DNA from: Marinifilum caeruleilacunae
GTDB taxonomy: Bacteria > Bacteroidota > Bacteroidia > Bacteroidales > Marinifilaceae
Length of the DNA: 64,000 nucleotides
Reading direction: 5' to 3'
Assembly (NCBI RefSeq): GCF_013141825.1
Contig: NZ_RZNH01000007.1
Span: 62,001 to 126,000, forward strand
This document shows positions 7,415 to 15,342 of this stretch, in pieces (the first letter of the stretch is position 1; each line of letters begins with the position of its first letter). The notes under the pieces are model-generated. The model was not told where the DNA came from. It ran no database searches and was given only the letters and a program-made list of their open reading frames with translations. A program made the position numbers and the translations under genes.

Positions 7415-9760
7415 TTACTCGTATTTTAAGCTGATAACAGGGTTTTTTGTGGCTGTTTTCCATGATTGATATCCAATCGTAATTAGTGATACGACCAGGA
7501 GTATGAAGAGCACTGCACCAAACAACCAGAATGGGAAATCGATTCTGTAAGGGTAATCTTCGAACCATTTTTCCATGGCATAGTAGGTGATTGGCCAGGA
7601 AATAATTGTTGAAATTAAAATCCACTTGCTAAAATCTTTTCCAAATATCATGATCAATTGTCCCATTGATGCACCTAATACTTTTCTTACTCCAATCTCT
7701 TTGGTCCTTTCCTCGGCATTGAAAGATGCAAGGCCAAACAAACCAAGACAAGAAACAATAATGGCTAACAATGATGCATAAAGTAAGGTTCTAATAGTCA
7801 TTCTTTCACTATCAAAGAGTTGACTGTAATGATCGTTCAGAAACAGATGAACAACAGGGAAATCGGGATTGTATTTTGAACAAACCTCTTCTAATTTGCT
7901 CACCGTTTTCATTGAGTTTCCTGCCGTATATCGTACAAATAAGCAGTTAATGTTTTGTGTCATCTGCATGAGTACGGGTTGTAATTTTCGGTTATTAGGT
8001 GTGCAGTTATAATCTTTCACTACCCCAATAATTCTATAATCCATATCACCCGATCGCATTGTATTATCAACAACAGATTCATCTGACATGATTTTCGCGA
8101 ATTTTTCATTCACCACAACACACATTGAATCGGCAGCTGGATTTTCCTTATTGAAAAAACGTCCTTCGGCCATTTCAATTTGAAATACATCCAGAAAATC
8201 GGCATCAACAGAAGGGTAGGTAACCAGTGGGGTGTAATTGGGATCTTTTCCTTCCCATTCCCAGCCCCAGCCATTATTAAATACCTGGTATGGAATGTGC
8301 GATCCAAATGAAACACTCTCAACAATTGCATTGCTTTGAAGCTCGCTTTTAATGGTTTCAATTTTCTTATGCATTTCCTGGTTCACATTCACCATTACCA
8401 CATTATTTACATTCATACCAATATCCATATTCGATAGAAATTTGGTCTGCAGAACAATGGTTAATGTGCATATCAGTAATGAGGAAGCCAAAATAAATTG
8501 CAATACGGTTAAGGTTCTTCTGAATTTACTGCTTCCTTTTCCACCCGTGTGTGTGCCCTTTAGAACCATAATCGGATTAAAAGAGGAAAGGTAAAAGGCT
8601 GGATAAGCTCCGGCAATTAAACCTGTAAAGGCTGTTACCAACAGAATAACAAGCCAGAATTCACCCGAAGCATAATTGATTTCCAGTTGTCTGCTCATTA
8701 AAGTATTAAACTGTGGCAAAAAGAAATGAGCCAGTATTATCGCAAAATTTGCTGCTATTAAAGTAATCAGTAAGGACTCTCCTAAAAACTGTCTGATCAA
8801 TTGTGGATAAGTAGCCCCAATGGTTTTCTTCATTCCAATTTCCTTGGCTCTTTTGGCTGCTCTTGCTGTTGAAAGGTTCATGAAATTGAAACAAGCAATA
8901 ATCAGAATAAAAATGGCAATCAGAAAATACATTCTCACTTTCGTGATTTTGGATGGTTTATATTCCAGGCTATACAAATGTCTTTTGAGCAGTGGAAAAA
9001 CAAAAACTGATTTTTTGCTTTCTTCTTCTACATGCTCTGTATAAAATTGGTCAAGTCTCTCGTTCAGGTTACTGATATCTGTTCCTTTTGCAATTTTAGC
9101 ATAACCGAAAAAATTGTGAGATCCCCAGGAATCAAGCCATTTGTTATATCTTTTCATCATTTCAAATGTAACCAGGTATTCAAACTGTATGGTAGAATTT
9201 GTAGGTGGGTTTTCTACAACGGCTGTTACAGTTAAAGGCTGTCGGTTATCTATTTTAACAACTTTCCCGATTGGGTTTTCCTTACCAAAAATTTTATTGG
9301 CCGATTTTTCTGTCAATACAATCGATCCAATATCATTAAGGCAGGTTTCTTTGTTTCCCTGAATCAAAGGGAAATTAAAAATTTGAAAGAAATCCGGATC
9401 GGCGCACTGAATATTAGCATACTGTCTTACGCCATTATATTCCAACAATAACTTCTCTCCCCAGGGATTAAAATGAGTTGCATATTCAACTTCAGGATAT
9501 TTTTCCTTTAAAACATCAATCAAAGGTCCAGGAAGGTTTGGCATTGCATTCTTTCTACCATTCCAGGTTTGGTAGTTTGCCACCTGGAAAACTTGTTCCG
9601 GATCTTTATGAAATTTATTGTAGCTCATTTCATGATTTACCCAAAGAAGGAGTAAAATGGTACAAGCCATGCCGATGGCAAGTCCTGAAATGTTAATCAG
9701 GCTGAATCCTTTATTTCGAATCAGGTTTCGATATGCGATTTTAAGATTGTTAATGATCAT
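7415..9760 (-). CDS. MacB/FtsX-type ABC transporter permease
   Basis: The 781-residue permease has the duplicated layout typical of Bacteroidota: an N-terminal helix after NLKIAYRNLIRNKGFSLINISGLAIGMA, a large MacB-type periplasmic domain (about 45-280), an FtsX domain with three helices (about 285-410) containing RAKEIGMKKTIGAT, a second anchor helix near 430, a second periplasmic domain, and a C-terminal FtsX domain with RTKEIGVRKVLGAS (about 670-775). Proteins of this type use cytoplasmic ATP hydrolysis to drive mechanical work on lipoproteins, peptides or antibiotics across the envelope rather than ordinary transport. The gene follows its ATPase gene by 11 bp and shares the sigma-54-like promoter upstream of it. 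The substrate is unknown. Confidence 0.9.
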   Translation of the reverse strand: MIINNLKIAYRNLIRNKGFSLINISGLAIGMACTILLLLWVNHEMSYNKFHKDPEQVFQVANYQTWNGRKNAMPNLPGPLIDVLKEKYPEVEYATHFNPWGEKLLLEYNGVRQYANIQCADPDFFQIFNFPLIQGNKETCLNDIGSIVLTEKSANKIFGKENPIGKVVKIDNRQPLTVTAVVENPPTNSTIQFEYLVTFEMMKRYNKWLDSWGSHNFFGYAKIAKGTDISNLNERLDQFYTEHVEEESKKSVFVFPLLKRHLYSLEYKPSKITKVRMYFLIAIFILIIACFNFMNLSTARAAKRAKEIGMKKTIGATYPQLIRQFLGESLLITLIAANFAIILAHFFLPQFNTLMSRQLEINYASGEFWLVILLVTAFTGLIAGAYPAFYLSSFNPIMVLKGTHTGGKGSSKFRRTLTVLQFILASSLLICTLTIVLQTKFLSNMDIGMNVNNVVMVNVNQEMHKKIETIKSELQSNAIVESVSFGSHIPYQVFNNGWGWEWEGKDPNYTPLVTYPSVDADFLDVFQIEMAEGRFFNKENPAADSMCVVVNEKFAKIMSDESVVDNTMRSGDMDYRIIGVVKDYNCTPNNRKLQPVLMQMTQNINCLFVRYTAGNSMKTVSKLEEVCSKYNPDFPVVHLFLNDHYSQLFDSERMTIRTLLYASLLAIIVSCLGLFGLASFNAEERTKEIGVRKVLGASMGQLIMIFGKDFSKWILISTIISWPITYYAMEKWFEDYPYRIDFPFWLFGAVLFILLVVSLITIGYQSWKTATKNPVISLKYE

Positions 9761-9771
9761 GCTTGCTGGGT

Positions 9772-10482
9772 TTAAAGAATTTCGCTTTTAATCTGTTGCT
9801 TGAGGGTCTTTTTGTGATTTTCGCTCACAATGTGTCCATCGAAAAGTTGGATGGTTCTGCTTGCTCGTTCGGCATCGCTACTCGAATGGGTTACCATGAT
9901 AATGGTTGTGCCTTCCTGGTTAAGTTCCGAAAGTAAATCCATCACTTCGCGTCCGTTGGCTGAGTCAAGGTTTCCTGTTGGTTCATCGGCAAGAATCAGG
10001 TTCGGATTAGAAACAACGGCTCTTGCTATGGCAACTCTCTGTTGCTGACCTCCCGATAACTGTTGTGGGAAATGCTTGCTTCTGTGATCGAGTTGAACTC
10101 GTTTCAACACTTCGCTTACCATTCTTTTGCGTTCCGATGCAGGCACTTTCTGATACACCAATGGCAGCTCAACATTTTCGTAAACACTTAACTCATCAAT
10201 TAAATTAAAGCTTTGAAAAACAAAACCAATGTTCGATTTTCTCAATTTGGTTCGCTGTTTTTCGCTGTAATGAGCTACTTCGTTTTCGAGAAACCTCATG
10301 TTACCTGCCGAAGGGTTATCAAGCAAGCCAATAATGTTTAACAGAGTAGATTTACCACAACCCGAAGGGCCCATTATGGCAACAAATTCTCCTTTTTTAA
10401 TGTGCAGGTTAATATTCGTAAGGGCCAAAGTTTCCACTTCTTCCGTTCTAAATATTTTGCTCAGATTTGATGTTTGTATCAT
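9772..10482 (-). CDS. ABC transporter ATP-binding protein, MacB/LolD type
   Basis: The 236-residue ATPase has Walker A GPSGCGKST (about residues 39-47), the Q-loop in FVFQSFNLIDELSVYENVELPL, the signature LSGGQQQRVAIARA, Walker B LILADEPTGNLD and the switch His in MVTHSSSDA. These are hallmarks of the MacB/LolD/FtsE branch that pairs with FtsX-fold permeases. It is the first gene of a two-gene operon with the permease. The 216-bp region upstream, shared with the divergent two-component genes, carries a -24/-12 promoter match and a strong dyad, so the operon is probably switched on by the adjacent NtrC-type regulator. Confidence 0.92.
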   Translation of the reverse strand: MIQTSNLSKIFRTEEVETLALTNINLHIKKGEFVAIMGPSGCGKSTLLNIIGLLDNPSAGNMRFLENEVAHYSEKQRTKLRKSNIGFVFQSFNLIDELSVYENVELPLVYQKVPASERKRMVSEVLKRVQLDHRSKHFPQQLSGGQQQRVAIARAVVSNPNLILADEPTGNLDSANGREVMDLLSELNQEGTTIIMVTHSSSDAERASRTIQLFDGHIVSENHKKTLKQQIKSEIL

Positions 10483-10516
10483 GATTGTCTGTTTTAGTAG
10501 GTTATGAAGGTCTTAT

Positions 10517-10532
10517 TGCGATACATGTGCCA
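10517..10532 (-). promoter_or_regulatory. Sigma-54 (-24/-12) promoter for the ABC exporter operon
   Basis: On the minus strand the sequence reads TGGCACATGTATCGCA, matching the consensus TGGCACG-N4-TTGCA with the correct spacing between the GG and GC elements. It differs only at the G after TGGCAC and the first G-proximal T. Transcription would start about 12 nt downstream, near 10505, leaving a short leader before the ATG at 10482. The adjacent gene encodes a sigma-54 activator. Confidence 0.75.
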
Positions 10533-10618
10533 AAATATGTAAGAGGCAGAAAATAAGATGGATATGTGGTGTTGGTTGTTGTTTGGAAAATAAAACTGTT
10601 TCAAAATCATCCATTAAC

Positions 10619-10635
10619 TGTACCAAAATGGAACA
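10619..10635. promoter_or_regulatory. Enhancer-like dyad, probable binding site of the NtrC-type regulator
   Basis: The 17-bp element TGTACCAAAATGGAACA is a dyad of form TGTWCCA-N3-TGGWACA with full symmetry apart from the A/T positions. It lies about 87 bp upstream of the -24 element, a usual distance for enhancer sites of sigma-54 activators. A weaker look-alike, TGTTTCA-N3-TCATCCA, begins 22 bp away at 10597, two helical turns closer to the promoter. Confidence 0.6.
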
Positions 10636-10698
10636 TTGTTTTTCAGATTTTATTGTTTTCTCTTACTTTTATCATATTATCAAATGTAAAGGCCTGCC

Positions 10699-12069
10699 AT
10701 GAAAAAAAATGGAAAACTTTTAATCGTTGACGACAACAAAAGTGTTTTAAGTTCTTTGAAGCTCTTCCTTAAGAATCATTTCGAATACCTTGAAGTTTGC
10801 TCAAACCCCAATCAAATTCCGGCAATCGTAAGCAAAGGGAAATTTGATGTGGTGCTTTTGGATATGAATTTTACAGCAGGTGTAAACTCGGGTAATGAAG
10901 GTTTGTACTGGTTGAAAGAGGTTTTAAAAATTGATGAATCGCTGGTGGTGATTCTGTTTACAGCCTATGGAGATGTAAATTTAGCTGTAAATGCCATGAA
11001 GGAAGGAGCAAGTGATTTTATACTGAAACCGTGGGACAACAAAAAACTATTGGCCACATTGCAAAGTGGTGTTGAGCTTCATCAGACCAGGTTGAAGGTT
11101 GAAAAGTTGGAGCAACAAAAAGATTACCTGCAAAAAGATCTTCAGCAACAATTTGTGAACATTATTGGTGAATCTGATGCGATTCAAAAGGTTCTTGCAA
11201 CCGTAAGAAAAGTAGCTTCGACCGATGCCAATGTATTGATATTAGGAGAGAATGGTACAGGAAAAGAGCTGATTGCGCGGGAACTGCATCAGTTGTCGGC
11301 AAGGAAAAATCATATTTTTCTGGGCGTTGACCTGGGAGCTTTAAGCGAAAATTTATTTGAAAGTGAGCTGTTTGGTCATGTAAAAGGTGCTTTTACCGAT
11401 GCCAAAGAGGATAGAATTGGAAGGTTTCAGGCAGCCAATAAAGGAAGCCTCTTTTTAGATGAAATTGGCAACCTTTCCCTTCCAATGCAGGCCAAACTAT
11501 TATCGGCACTTCAAAATCGTGTGGTTACTCCAATTGGATCGAATCATTCAGATGAAATTGATGTTCGCCTAATTTGTGCAACCAATGCCAATATTTCAAA
11601 ACTGATTAAAGAAGAGGAGTTTAGGGAGGATTTGTTGTATCGAATCAATACCATAACCATAGAATTGCCTCCTTTGCGGGAAAGGGGAAAAGATATTTTA
11701 ATTCTTAGCGAACATTTTCTTGATCATTTTGCCAAAAGGTACGATAAAACAATCCCTGTTTTAGATTCTACTGCAAAAGAGAAACTATTGAATTATTCAT
11801 GGCCCGGAAATATCCGTGAATTAAGACATTGCATAGAACGAGCTATTATTCTATCGGATTCAAATGTTTTACTTGCCGATGATTTTCAGCTTGAACAGGA
11901 AAAGGAAACTGGTTTGGGTTTACAAGCCATGAGTTTGGAAGAAGGTGAAAAAGTATTAATAGAGAACGCTTTGCGCAGAAACCAGGGGAATATTAGCCAG
12001 GTAGCCAAAGAGTTGAATATTGGCAGGCAAACGCTTTATCGAAAAATAGAGAAATACAAGATTCAATAA
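10699..12069 (+). CDS. Sigma-54-dependent response regulator, NtrC family
   Basis: The 456-residue protein has a receiver domain (1-125) with DDN acidic residues, phospho-acceptor in VVLLDMNF and the switch Lys in ILKPWD. The AAA+ domain (about 150-385) has Walker A GENGTGKE, ELFGHVKGAFTDA at the sigma-54 contact loop (GAFTGA in the classic form; the last Gly is Asp here), Walker B GSLFLDEI and an arginine-finger region near REDLLYRIN. The Fis-type HTH at the C-terminus reads NISQVAKELNIGRQTLYRKIEKY. It activates transcription with RNA polymerase-sigma-54 after phosphorylation, most likely by the kinase 8 bp downstream. The divergent ABC exporter operon is the evident target. Confidence 0.93.
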   Translation: MKKNGKLLIVDDNKSVLSSLKLFLKNHFEYLEVCSNPNQIPAIVSKGKFDVVLLDMNFTAGVNSGNEGLYWLKEVLKIDESLVVILFTAYGDVNLAVNAMKEGASDFILKPWDNKKLLATLQSGVELHQTRLKVEKLEQQKDYLQKDLQQQFVNIIGESDAIQKVLATVRKVASTDANVLILGENGTGKELIARELHQLSARKNHIFLGVDLGALSENLFESELFGHVKGAFTDAKEDRIGRFQAANKGSLFLDEIGNLSLPMQAKLLSALQNRVVTPIGSNHSDEIDVRLICATNANISKLIKEEEFREDLLYRINTITIELPPLRERGKDILILSEHFLDHFAKRYDKTIPVLDSTAKEKLLNYSWPGNIRELRHCIERAIILSDSNVLLADDFQLEQEKETGLGLQAMSLEEGEKVLIENALRRNQGNISQVAKELNIGRQTLYRKIEKYKIQ

Positions 12070-12076
12070 TTGGCTT

Positions 12077-13423
12077 ATGATGTATCGAAGATTATATTTT
12101 ATAATTCTGTTTCGGGTATTGGGATTACTTGTAAACTGTATGTTGTTGGCATTTATATGGTTCAAATATCAGGATGTATTAATTTTGGTAAACTTACTGA
12201 TTTTACTGTGCATACAGATTGTATTTTTTGTTCGAAAACTGAATAAAGTAAACCGCGATTTGGAGCATTTCTTTAGCACTGTACGAAATCACGATTCAAG
12301 TGTGAAATTTAACTCTAGAAAAGCCAAGGACTATCAGAAGCTGTATCAGCAATTCGATAATATTAATAAAGATATTCAGCGAATTAAGATTGAGAATCAG
12401 AATCAGGATCAGTATTTCAAAGTCTTGGTTGAGCATGTTGCCATTGGACTGATATCAATAGATTCTAAAGGCAAAGTACTTCTTTTTAATAAAGCCGCCC
12501 AGGAAATATTTAATAAACTTTACTTGTATCGGGTCGAAGATTTGGATAGAATTCAGGACGGTTTATGCAATACAATTCTTGAAATTGAACCTTCGCAAAA
12601 AAAGCTTTTTTCGCTACAAAGAAACAATGAACTGGTTCAGCTTGCCATAAAGGCGACAAGACTAAAATTAAGCGGAGAGGAAATTAAATTGGTCTCTTTT
12701 CAAAATATCCAACAGGAGCTTGACGAAAAGGAATTGGATGCCTGGCACAAGTTAATTCGGGTGTTAACCCACGAAATTATGAATTCCTTGAGCCCGATTA
12801 ACTCCTCAATTGGAACCATATCAGAAATCTTTAAAAACCAACCTGAGGGAAGTAATATTAGCCAGGAAGAAAGCGAAGATGTTGTAACAGGCCTCGAAAT
12901 TATTGAAGAAAGGACAATTGGAATGGTCGATTTTGTAAGCCGATTTAGAGATTTAACCTTACTGCCAAGTCCTAATTTCAAGCAAATTAATTTATTGGAA
13001 CGGATAGAGCAGAATCTAAAGCTCTTAAGAGAGAATTTACAAGAGGCTGGAATAGAAGTGCATGTTGTACATCCTAAAGAGGTGTTGGAAGTAAATGCCG
13101 ACCCATCTATGATCGATCAGATTTTAATTAACCTGGTTAATAACTCCATTCAGGCATTGATTGGAAAAGAGGATAAATCTATTATCATTAGAATAATACA
13201 AGAGAGTGAAGGTCGTGTTCTTGTGGAGATCGAAGACAATGGTTGTGGAATATCGGATGAGAATAGGGATGAAGTTTTTACTCCCTTTTTCACCACCAAA
13301 AAAAGTGGCTCGGGTGTTGGGCTTAGTTTATCGCGCCAGTTAATGAAATTGCACAAGGGAACACTAAGCTTTACCTCGCAAGAAGGAGGACCAACTGTTT
13401 TTAAACTTCACTTTAATCCATAA
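12077..13423 (+). CDS. Sensor histidine kinase, partner of the NtrC-type regulator
   Basis: The 448-residue protein has two close N-terminal membrane helices (about 8-30 and 34-52) with almost no periplasmic loop, so it probably senses a membrane or cytoplasmic signal. A PAS-like domain (about 110-215) precedes the dimerisation helix with WHKLIRVLTHEIMNSLSPINS, where His is the phosphorylation site, and a GHKL ATPase domain with NLVNNSIQAL, DNGCGIS and GSGVGLSLSRQL. This is the NtrB/NtrY-like class common next to sigma-54 regulators in Bacteroidota. It lies 8 bp after the regulator gene and is surely co-transcribed. The ABC exporter opposite suggests sensing of envelope damage or its exported compound, which is inference. 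Confidence 0.92.
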   Translation: MMYRRLYFIILFRVLGLLVNCMLLAFIWFKYQDVLILVNLLILLCIQIVFFVRKLNKVNRDLEHFFSTVRNHDSSVKFNSRKAKDYQKLYQQFDNINKDIQRIKIENQNQDQYFKVLVEHVAIGLISIDSKGKVLLFNKAAQEIFNKLYLYRVEDLDRIQDGLCNTILEIEPSQKKLFSLQRNNELVQLAIKATRLKLSGEEIKLVSFQNIQQELDEKELDAWHKLIRVLTHEIMNSLSPINSSIGTISEIFKNQPEGSNISQEESEDVVTGLEIIEERTIGMVDFVSRFRDLTLLPSPNFKQINLLERIEQNLKLLRENLQEAGIEVHVVHPKEVLEVNADPSMIDQILINLVNNSIQALIGKEDKSIIIRIIQESEGRVLVEIEDNGCGISDENRDEVFTPFFTTKKSGSGVGLSLSRQLMKLHKGTLSFTSQEGGPTVFKLHFNP

Positions 13424-13445
13424 AACGAGTGTTAAAAAATCTAAA

Positions 13446-13480
13446 TTGATATTGATGAATCGAATTTTCATCTATATTTG
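13446..13480 (+). promoter_or_regulatory. Promoter of the TetR gene
   Basis: TATATTTG at 13473-13480 matches TAnnTTTG exactly, with TTG at 13452 (18 bp spacing) or 13446. Transcription from about 13487 would leave under 10 nt before the ATG at 13496, an almost leaderless message. Confidence 0.55.
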
Positions 13481-13495
13481 TACTCGAAATACTAA

Positions 13496-14083
13496 ATGCG
13501 TTCAGTTGTGGCAAAAATTGATAAAATAGAAGTGCAGGAGAGAGTAACCAAGGTTGCTATGGAGATGATTATGAAGTATGGCTTGCGTGGTTTAAATATG
13601 GTTGAACTTGCGAAAGAGTGCAGCCTTGCCAAAGCAACACTGTATAAGATTATTGGAACCAAGGAGGATTTGATCAGGCAAATTGCGTTTAGAATTTTCG
13701 AGGTGAACTTTATTAAAATGCTCGAACCTTTCCGATTAATAGATGATCCGGTAAAGGCAACAAAAGACTTTTTGGATAATTACTTCGATTATGCAATTCA
13801 GGCACAGAAAATTTTGGTGCAACAGATTTATAAAGAATACCCTTTAATTGAGAAAGAGGTAGACGAAAAGTTTAAATCTGAGACAGAATTTGTGACCAAT
13901 CGCTACAGGGAGTGGCAGAAAAATGGAGAAATAAGACAGGATATTAATGTAGAGTATTGTATAGATGCATTACAGCATTTAAATGAGTTTTATGTGACAG
14001 AACAATATTCTGAAGAAGAAACCATAGCCCGATTGAGAGCATCATTTACCTGTGTTCTGAGAGGAATGGGAATAGAAATTTAG
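13496..14083 (+). CDS. TetR-family transcriptional regulator of the RND efflux operon
   Basis: The 195-residue protein has an N-terminal TetR helix-turn-helix (about residues 13-60) with MVELAKECSLAKATLYKIIGTKEDLI. The remaining all-helical part is the ligand-binding and dimerisation region. It sits immediately upstream of a three-gene RND pump in the same direction, the usual arrangement for a local repressor that releases DNA when a pump substrate binds. Two matching operator-like sites flank the pump promoter downstream of this gene. No such site is visible at its own promoter, so strong autoregulation is not indicated. Confidence 0.88.
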   Translation: MRSVVAKIDKIEVQERVTKVAMEMIMKYGLRGLNMVELAKECSLAKATLYKIIGTKEDLIRQIAFRIFEVNFIKMLEPFRLIDDPVKATKDFLDNYFDYAIQAQKILVQQIYKEYPLIEKEVDEKFKSETEFVTNRYREWQKNGEIRQDINVEYCIDALQHLNEFYVTEQYSEEETIARLRASFTCVLRGMGIEI

Positions 14084-14143
14084 ATAAAATTAAACTTAAA
14101 TGTAAGGAGTATTGAAATATGCTTCTTATTTTTGTGACGGAAA

Positions 14144-14169
14144 TGAACTAAGTGAACGATTAAAGTTCA
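14144..14169. promoter_or_regulatory. TetR operator candidate 1
   Basis: The element has the pattern TGAAC-N4-TGAAC-N7-GTTCA. The inner TGAAC-N7-GTTCA forms a 17-bp dyad at 14153-14169, and the outer TGAACT pairs with the terminal AGTTCA. The site lies about 20 bp upstream of the -33 element of the pump promoter. Confidence 0.65.
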
Positions 14170-14188
14170 AAATGTAATTTGAATACTA

Positions 14189-14218
14189 TTGGGGTAAAAC
14201 AACTCCATATATTTTTTG
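14189..14218 (+). promoter_or_regulatory. Likely promoter of the RND efflux operon
   Basis: TTG at 14189 and TATTTTTTG at 14210-14218 are 18 bp apart. The -7 element has one extra T compared with TAnnTTTG, so the match is imperfect. Its position exactly between the two operator candidates supports it. Confidence 0.4.
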
Positions 14219-14226
14219 GTTAAAAA

Positions 14227-14252
14227 TGAACTCAATGAACAGAAAGAGTTCA
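14227..14252. promoter_or_regulatory. TetR operator candidate 2
   Basis: The element repeats the same 26-bp pattern TGAAC-N4-TGAAC-N7-GTTCA with identical spacing; its outer arms TGAACTC and GAGTTCA pair over 7 bp. It covers the expected transcription start and ends just before the ribosome-binding region. Its centre is 83 bp from that of site 1, close to eight helical turns. Confidence 0.65.
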
Positions 14253-14265
14253 AAAGGTGGTAAGA

Positions 14266-15342
14266 ATGAAAATGATGAAAACTACAAAGATCTTAATTCT
14301 GCTGATGGTAATAACGGCAGGTCTTTTTTCTTGTAAAGACAAGAATGAAAAGAAGGTAGAGCTTGTGCAACCTGTGAAAATATTTAAGGTGAATGCAAGT
14401 GGGAATCAGCAAACAAAGGTGTTTACAGGTCTGGTAAAAGAATCGAGAGAGGTACGAATGGCTTTCCAGGTACCCGGACCATTGGTGAAGCTAAATGTAG
14501 ACCAGGGCCAGTTCGTGAAAAAAGGTGAAGTAATTGCCGAACTCGATAAGAGAGATTTTAAAGTGAATCTGGAGTCGGCAAATGCCAATTACGAAAATGC
14601 GAAGTTGCAAGCAGAAAGGTATGCGGCTTTGTATCAAAAAAAGAGTACTTCGAAAAGTGTGTACGATCAAACCCAGGCTGCATTTAAGTTGGCAAGAGCA
14701 CAGAAAGAAGCTGCAGAAAATGCATTGGAAGACACCAAGATATATGCGCCTTTTACGGGCTACATTCAAAGTATGTTTGTTGAGAATTTTGAGAAAATCG
14801 GAGCAGGTCAGCCCATTGTATCCATTCTTGATTTAAACAACCTGGAAGTTACAGTTGCCTTAAGTGAGAATGATTTTTTGATGAGAAACACCTTTGAATC
14901 TTTTACTTGTAGCTTCGAAAACTTTAAAAATACCAATTTCAATTTGAGTTTAATCGATATCGAAAGAAAACCAAATGGAGATAACTTTTTTAAAATGAGA
15001 CTTCAGTTGGATGCCAATAAGCAACAGGTTGTACCAGGAATGGTTGCAAGTGTTAGCGTTTCATTAAAATCTGAAGGTACAAAAAGCTATAAAGTTCCTG
15101 TAGAGTCAGTATTCAGCAATAAAGGGAAATCATACGTATGGATTTTCGATAATAACAAGCAATGTGTAAAACAGCGTGAGGTGAAAATGTTGGGATTCGA
15201 CTCCAAAGGTATGGTGAACCTGGCAGATGGCATTTCGAATGGTGAAATAATTGTTGCTGCAGGTGTTCATTCCTTAAGAGAAGGACAAAAAGTGAAAATG
15301 TTGGTAAAGAAGTCTAATACCAATGTAGGAGGGCAGTTATGA
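14266..15342 (+). CDS. RND efflux adaptor (membrane fusion lipoprotein)
   Basis: The protein of about 358 residues begins with a lipoprotein signal ending in AGLFSC. It has the two halves of a lipoyl/barrel-sandwich domain (VPGPLVKLNVDQGQFVKKGEVIAELD and YAPFTGYIQSMFVENFEKIGAGQPI) around a short alpha-hairpin (about 85-130), then beta-barrel and membrane-proximal domains. It bridges the inner-membrane pump and the outer-membrane channel in the periplasm. I chose the ATG at 14266, which follows an AGGTGG stretch; a GTG at 14257 and ATGs at 14272 and 14275 are alternatives. The stop overlaps the pump start by 4 nt. Confidence 0.92.
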   Translation: MKMMKTTKILILLMVITAGLFSCKDKNEKKVELVQPVKIFKVNASGNQQTKVFTGLVKESREVRMAFQVPGPLVKLNVDQGQFVKKGEVIAELDKRDFKVNLESANANYENAKLQAERYAALYQKKSTSKSVYDQTQAAFKLARAQKEAAENALEDTKIYAPFTGYIQSMFVENFEKIGAGQPIVSILDLNNLEVTVALSENDFLMRNTFESFTCSFENFKNTNFNLSLIDIERKPNGDNFFKMRLQLDANKQQVVPGMVASVSVSLKSEGTKSYKVPVESVFSNKGKSYVWIFDNNKQCVKQREVKMLGFDSKGMVNLADGISNGEIIVAAGVHSLREGQKVKMLVKKSNTNVGGQL

